From assembly GCF_000420745.1 (NCBI RefSeq), contig NZ_ATVN01000002.1:62001-126000 (forward strand): 64,000 nucleotides of DNA. The letters run 5' to 3'. This document shows, piece by piece, positions 62,646 through 64,000 of this stretch; position 1 is the first letter of the stretch; every line of letters starts with the position of its first letter. The position numbers and the translations under genes are program-made. The notes under the pieces were generated by a model that made no database searches, was not told where the DNA came from, and was given only the letters and a program-made list of their open reading frames with translations. The stretch is from Pseudorhodobacter ferrugineus DSM 5888 (GTDB lineage Bacteria; Pseudomonadota; Alphaproteobacteria; Rhodobacterales; Rhodobacteraceae).

Positions 62646-62795
62646 GGGGCTGTTGACGTTAACCTTGTCTGAATGATTGTTGCCGCGATTGGAATGAAGG
62701 CTTTGAAGCTCTGGTCTGTTTTGCAGGAACGCATCGCTCTCCCTCTGTTTTCCTTCAGTTTGCCGAAGTAATTTTCGATAAGGAGTGAACTGATG
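62646..62795 (-). pseudogene. Remnant of an IS5-family-like transposase, C-terminal end
   Basis: On the minus strand the last part of a DDE transposase can be read: LLIENYFGKLKENRGRAMR then KTDQSFKAFIPIAATIIQTR. This matches the C-terminal pattern (IE-x-x-F-x-KLK-x-x-R then ATR-x-x-K) of IS5-type transposases. Only about 45 residues survive; the rest is replaced by the IS110-type element. The outer end GGGGCTGTTGACG, next to CTAG, looks like a terminal inverted repeat of that lost element. Confidence 0.65.
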
Positions 62796-62869
62796 CGGTG
62801 GATGCCCCCACCCAACGGCATCAATTGTGCCAAGATGGTTTTGTTGTAACCACCAAGAGGGAGGCATCC

Positions 62870-63883
62870 ATGTCGGAGATTAGCATATTGGCGATCGATC
62901 TTGCCAAGAACAGTTTTCAGGTTTGCGGCGTCAAGGCCGATGGCGTCGCCGTTTTCAACAGATCAGTGTCGAGAACGCGGCTGATCCAGCTTTTGTCGGA
63001 TCAGAAGGCCTGTATTGTGGCGATGGAAGCGTGTGCCACGTCGCATTACTGGGGGCGGATGGCACAGGCACATGGCCATGAAGTGCGTATTATCCCCGCG
63101 ATTTATGTCAAACCCTTCGTGAAACGGCAGAAGAACGATTTTGCCGACGCAGCGGCAATTGCGGAGGCCGCGTCCCGCCCCAGCATGAGTTTCGTGGCGG
63201 TGAAGAGTGCCGAGAAGCAAGGGCGAGCCGTGGCATTCAGGACGCATCAAAGCTTTGTGCGGTAACGCACGCAGCTGATCAATGCGCTCAGGGGCCATCT
63301 GGCCGAGTTCGGTTTGGTCGCGCCAAAAGGTCCTGCTTATTTGAAGGTTCTGCAATCAGCCTTGAATGGGCCGCAGGTTGATTTGCCCACAGTCGTGCGC
63401 GAGATGGGGCAGCTTTATCTGCGGCAAATAGATCAACTGACAGAGATTATCACGCGTCTGGCCGATGAACTGGAAGCCGCGACAAAAACCGATTGCGAGT
63501 TGCGGCGCCTTTGCACCGTGCCGGGCATCGGTCCAGTAACCGCTGGTGCCATCGCGGCGTTCGCCCCAAACCTTGAGACCTTCGACAGTGGCCGGAACTT
63601 TGCTGCATGGTTGGGTTTGGTGCCGCGACAACACTCGACCGGCGGTAAGACCCGCCTTGGCGCTGTCAGTAAAATGGGTCAATGTGACATCCGTAAGCTG
63701 CTAATCGTCGGGGCCATGAGCGTGATCCGCTGGGTTGTGCGTAGAGGCGGCAGCACTAGCCGGTGGCTGGCCAATATCGTCGCGCGCAAGCCTCGAATGG
63801 TTGCCGCAGTTGCTTTGGCCAACAAGATGGCCCGGATGGTTTGGGCCATGACGACGAAAGGCGAGGACTATAGAATAGCGTAA
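62870..63883 (+). pseudogene. IS110/IS1111-group transposase with internal stop
   Basis: The reading frame runs 338 codons from ATG 62870 to TAA 63883, with one internal TAA at 63263-63265. The DEDD RuvC-like half has LAIDLAKNSFQVCG, AMEACATSHYWGR and KNDFADAAAIAEA. The C-terminal Transposase_20 half has TVPGIGPVTAGAIAAF and the Ser region AAWLGLVPRQHSTGGKTRLG. Around the stop, SFVR-stop-RTQLINALRGHL corresponds to the family's VRQRTxLINALRGHL, so a Gln codon mutated to TAA. The copy is therefore probably inactive on its own unless the stop is read through. A GAGGGAGG site precedes the start. Confidence 0.88.
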
Positions 63884-63996
63884 CCCCGAGTCGCGAGGCG
63901 CGGGGTTACGCTGTAGGCCGCAAGGCCTGGGCAAGGTGATCGACAGACGGAGTAAGCGACACGGACTTCAAAGTTCAAGACAGGAAAACCCAGGCC
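63877..63996 (+). ncRNA. Candidate bridge RNA (seeker RNA) of the IS1111-group element
   Basis: Directly at the transposase 3' end: a perfect 12-base stem (AGCGTAACCCCG at 63877-63888 with CGGGGTTACGCT at 63901-63912, 12-base loop) that contains the transposase stop codon; then AGGCC-GCAA-GGCCT (63915-63928), a GNRA-capped hairpin; then GGCCTGGG (63924-63931) complementary to CCCAGGCC (63989-63996). IS1111-group elements are known to carry their guide RNA in this downstream position. The RNA role is inferred from location and folding only. Confidence 0.6.
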
Positions 63997-64000
63997 CGGG

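Larger units (their letters stand above)
62796..64000 (+). mobile_element. IS110-family (IS1111 group) insertion sequence, right end at or beyond the window edge
   Basis: An IS110/IS1111-type element whose left side abuts the IS5-like remnant near 62796. It contains one transposase gene with a nonsense codon and a structured 3' flank. IS110-family elements recombine with RNA guidance and leave no conventional target duplication, so the exact ends cannot be fixed here. The right end is not resolved because the window stops. Confidence 0.75.

Overview
The window looks like the chromosome of a Rhodobacterales alphaproteobacterium (Roseobacter/Rhodobacter type). This rests on gene content and order: divergent hemC and hemE, overlapping hisS-hisZ-hisG with a short HisG, a B12-dependent ribonucleotide reductase, MnmH, small DUF1489/DUF3572/DUF983/DUF938 proteins, and GC-rich coding DNA packed with ATGA-type stop/start overlaps. 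The species cannot be fixed from sequence alone. I saw no tRNA, rRNA or CRISPR array.

Layout. 1-8.6 kb: 3' part of metG; minus-strand mnmH, a broken SnoaL-like gene and a cupin; argE; an ABC export pair (permease plus LolD-like ATPase) divergent from a TesA-type esterase, with overlapping start codons. 8.6-15.2 kb: FAD oxidoreductase, small kinase-like gene, hemC, hemE, a GH13 alpha-glucosidase and nsrR. 15.2-18.4 kb: copper module copA-cueR with a divergent copZ-like gene, both driven by recognisable CueR promoters. 18.4-29.3 kb: central-metabolism and housekeeping genes (MaoC/phosphotransacylase, sugar isomerase, GAPDH, P-loop kinase, aldo/keto reductase, two lipoproteins, XRE regulator, desaturase, EamA exporter, NUDIX), interrupted by a decayed stretch at 20.6-21.5 kb. 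29.5-31.6 kb: EF-hand protein, ECF sigma factor, membrane protein and Spy/CpxP-like protein in a row. 31.6-40.4 kb: PleD-like diguanylate cyclase, HAD phosphatase, MttB-family methyltransferase, PhnD-like protein, GH25 lysozyme, second EF-hand protein, AhpD-like protein, DUF938 methyltransferase, FAD amine oxidase.

40.5-50.1 kb is a coherent minus-strand purine module: xanthine dehydrogenase xdhA-xdhB-xdhC, then an ABC importer (ATPase, two permeases, BMP-family binding protein). Together these would import purines or nucleosides and oxidise hypoxanthine/xanthine. 50.4-62.2 kb: dnaE, AbrB-family permease, slyX, hisS-hisZ-hisG, DUF1489 and nrdJ. 62.2-64 kb is mobile-element territory: a remnant of an IS5-like transposase next to an IS110/IS1111-group element whose transposase has an internal stop and whose 3' flank folds like a bridge (seeker) RNA.

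The most unusual signal is a family of interspersed repeats built from a box of about 22 bp plus a GC-rich hairpin. Box-only copies sit just after stop codons. Full copies sit after the BMP gene and, read in frame, inside both xdhA and xdhB in opposite orientations, where each adds a glycine/proline-rich peptide without breaking the frame. Other points of note are a mosaic hisS, a gene tail tandemly duplicated past its own stop codon, and an FNR-like palindrome upstream of nsrR.
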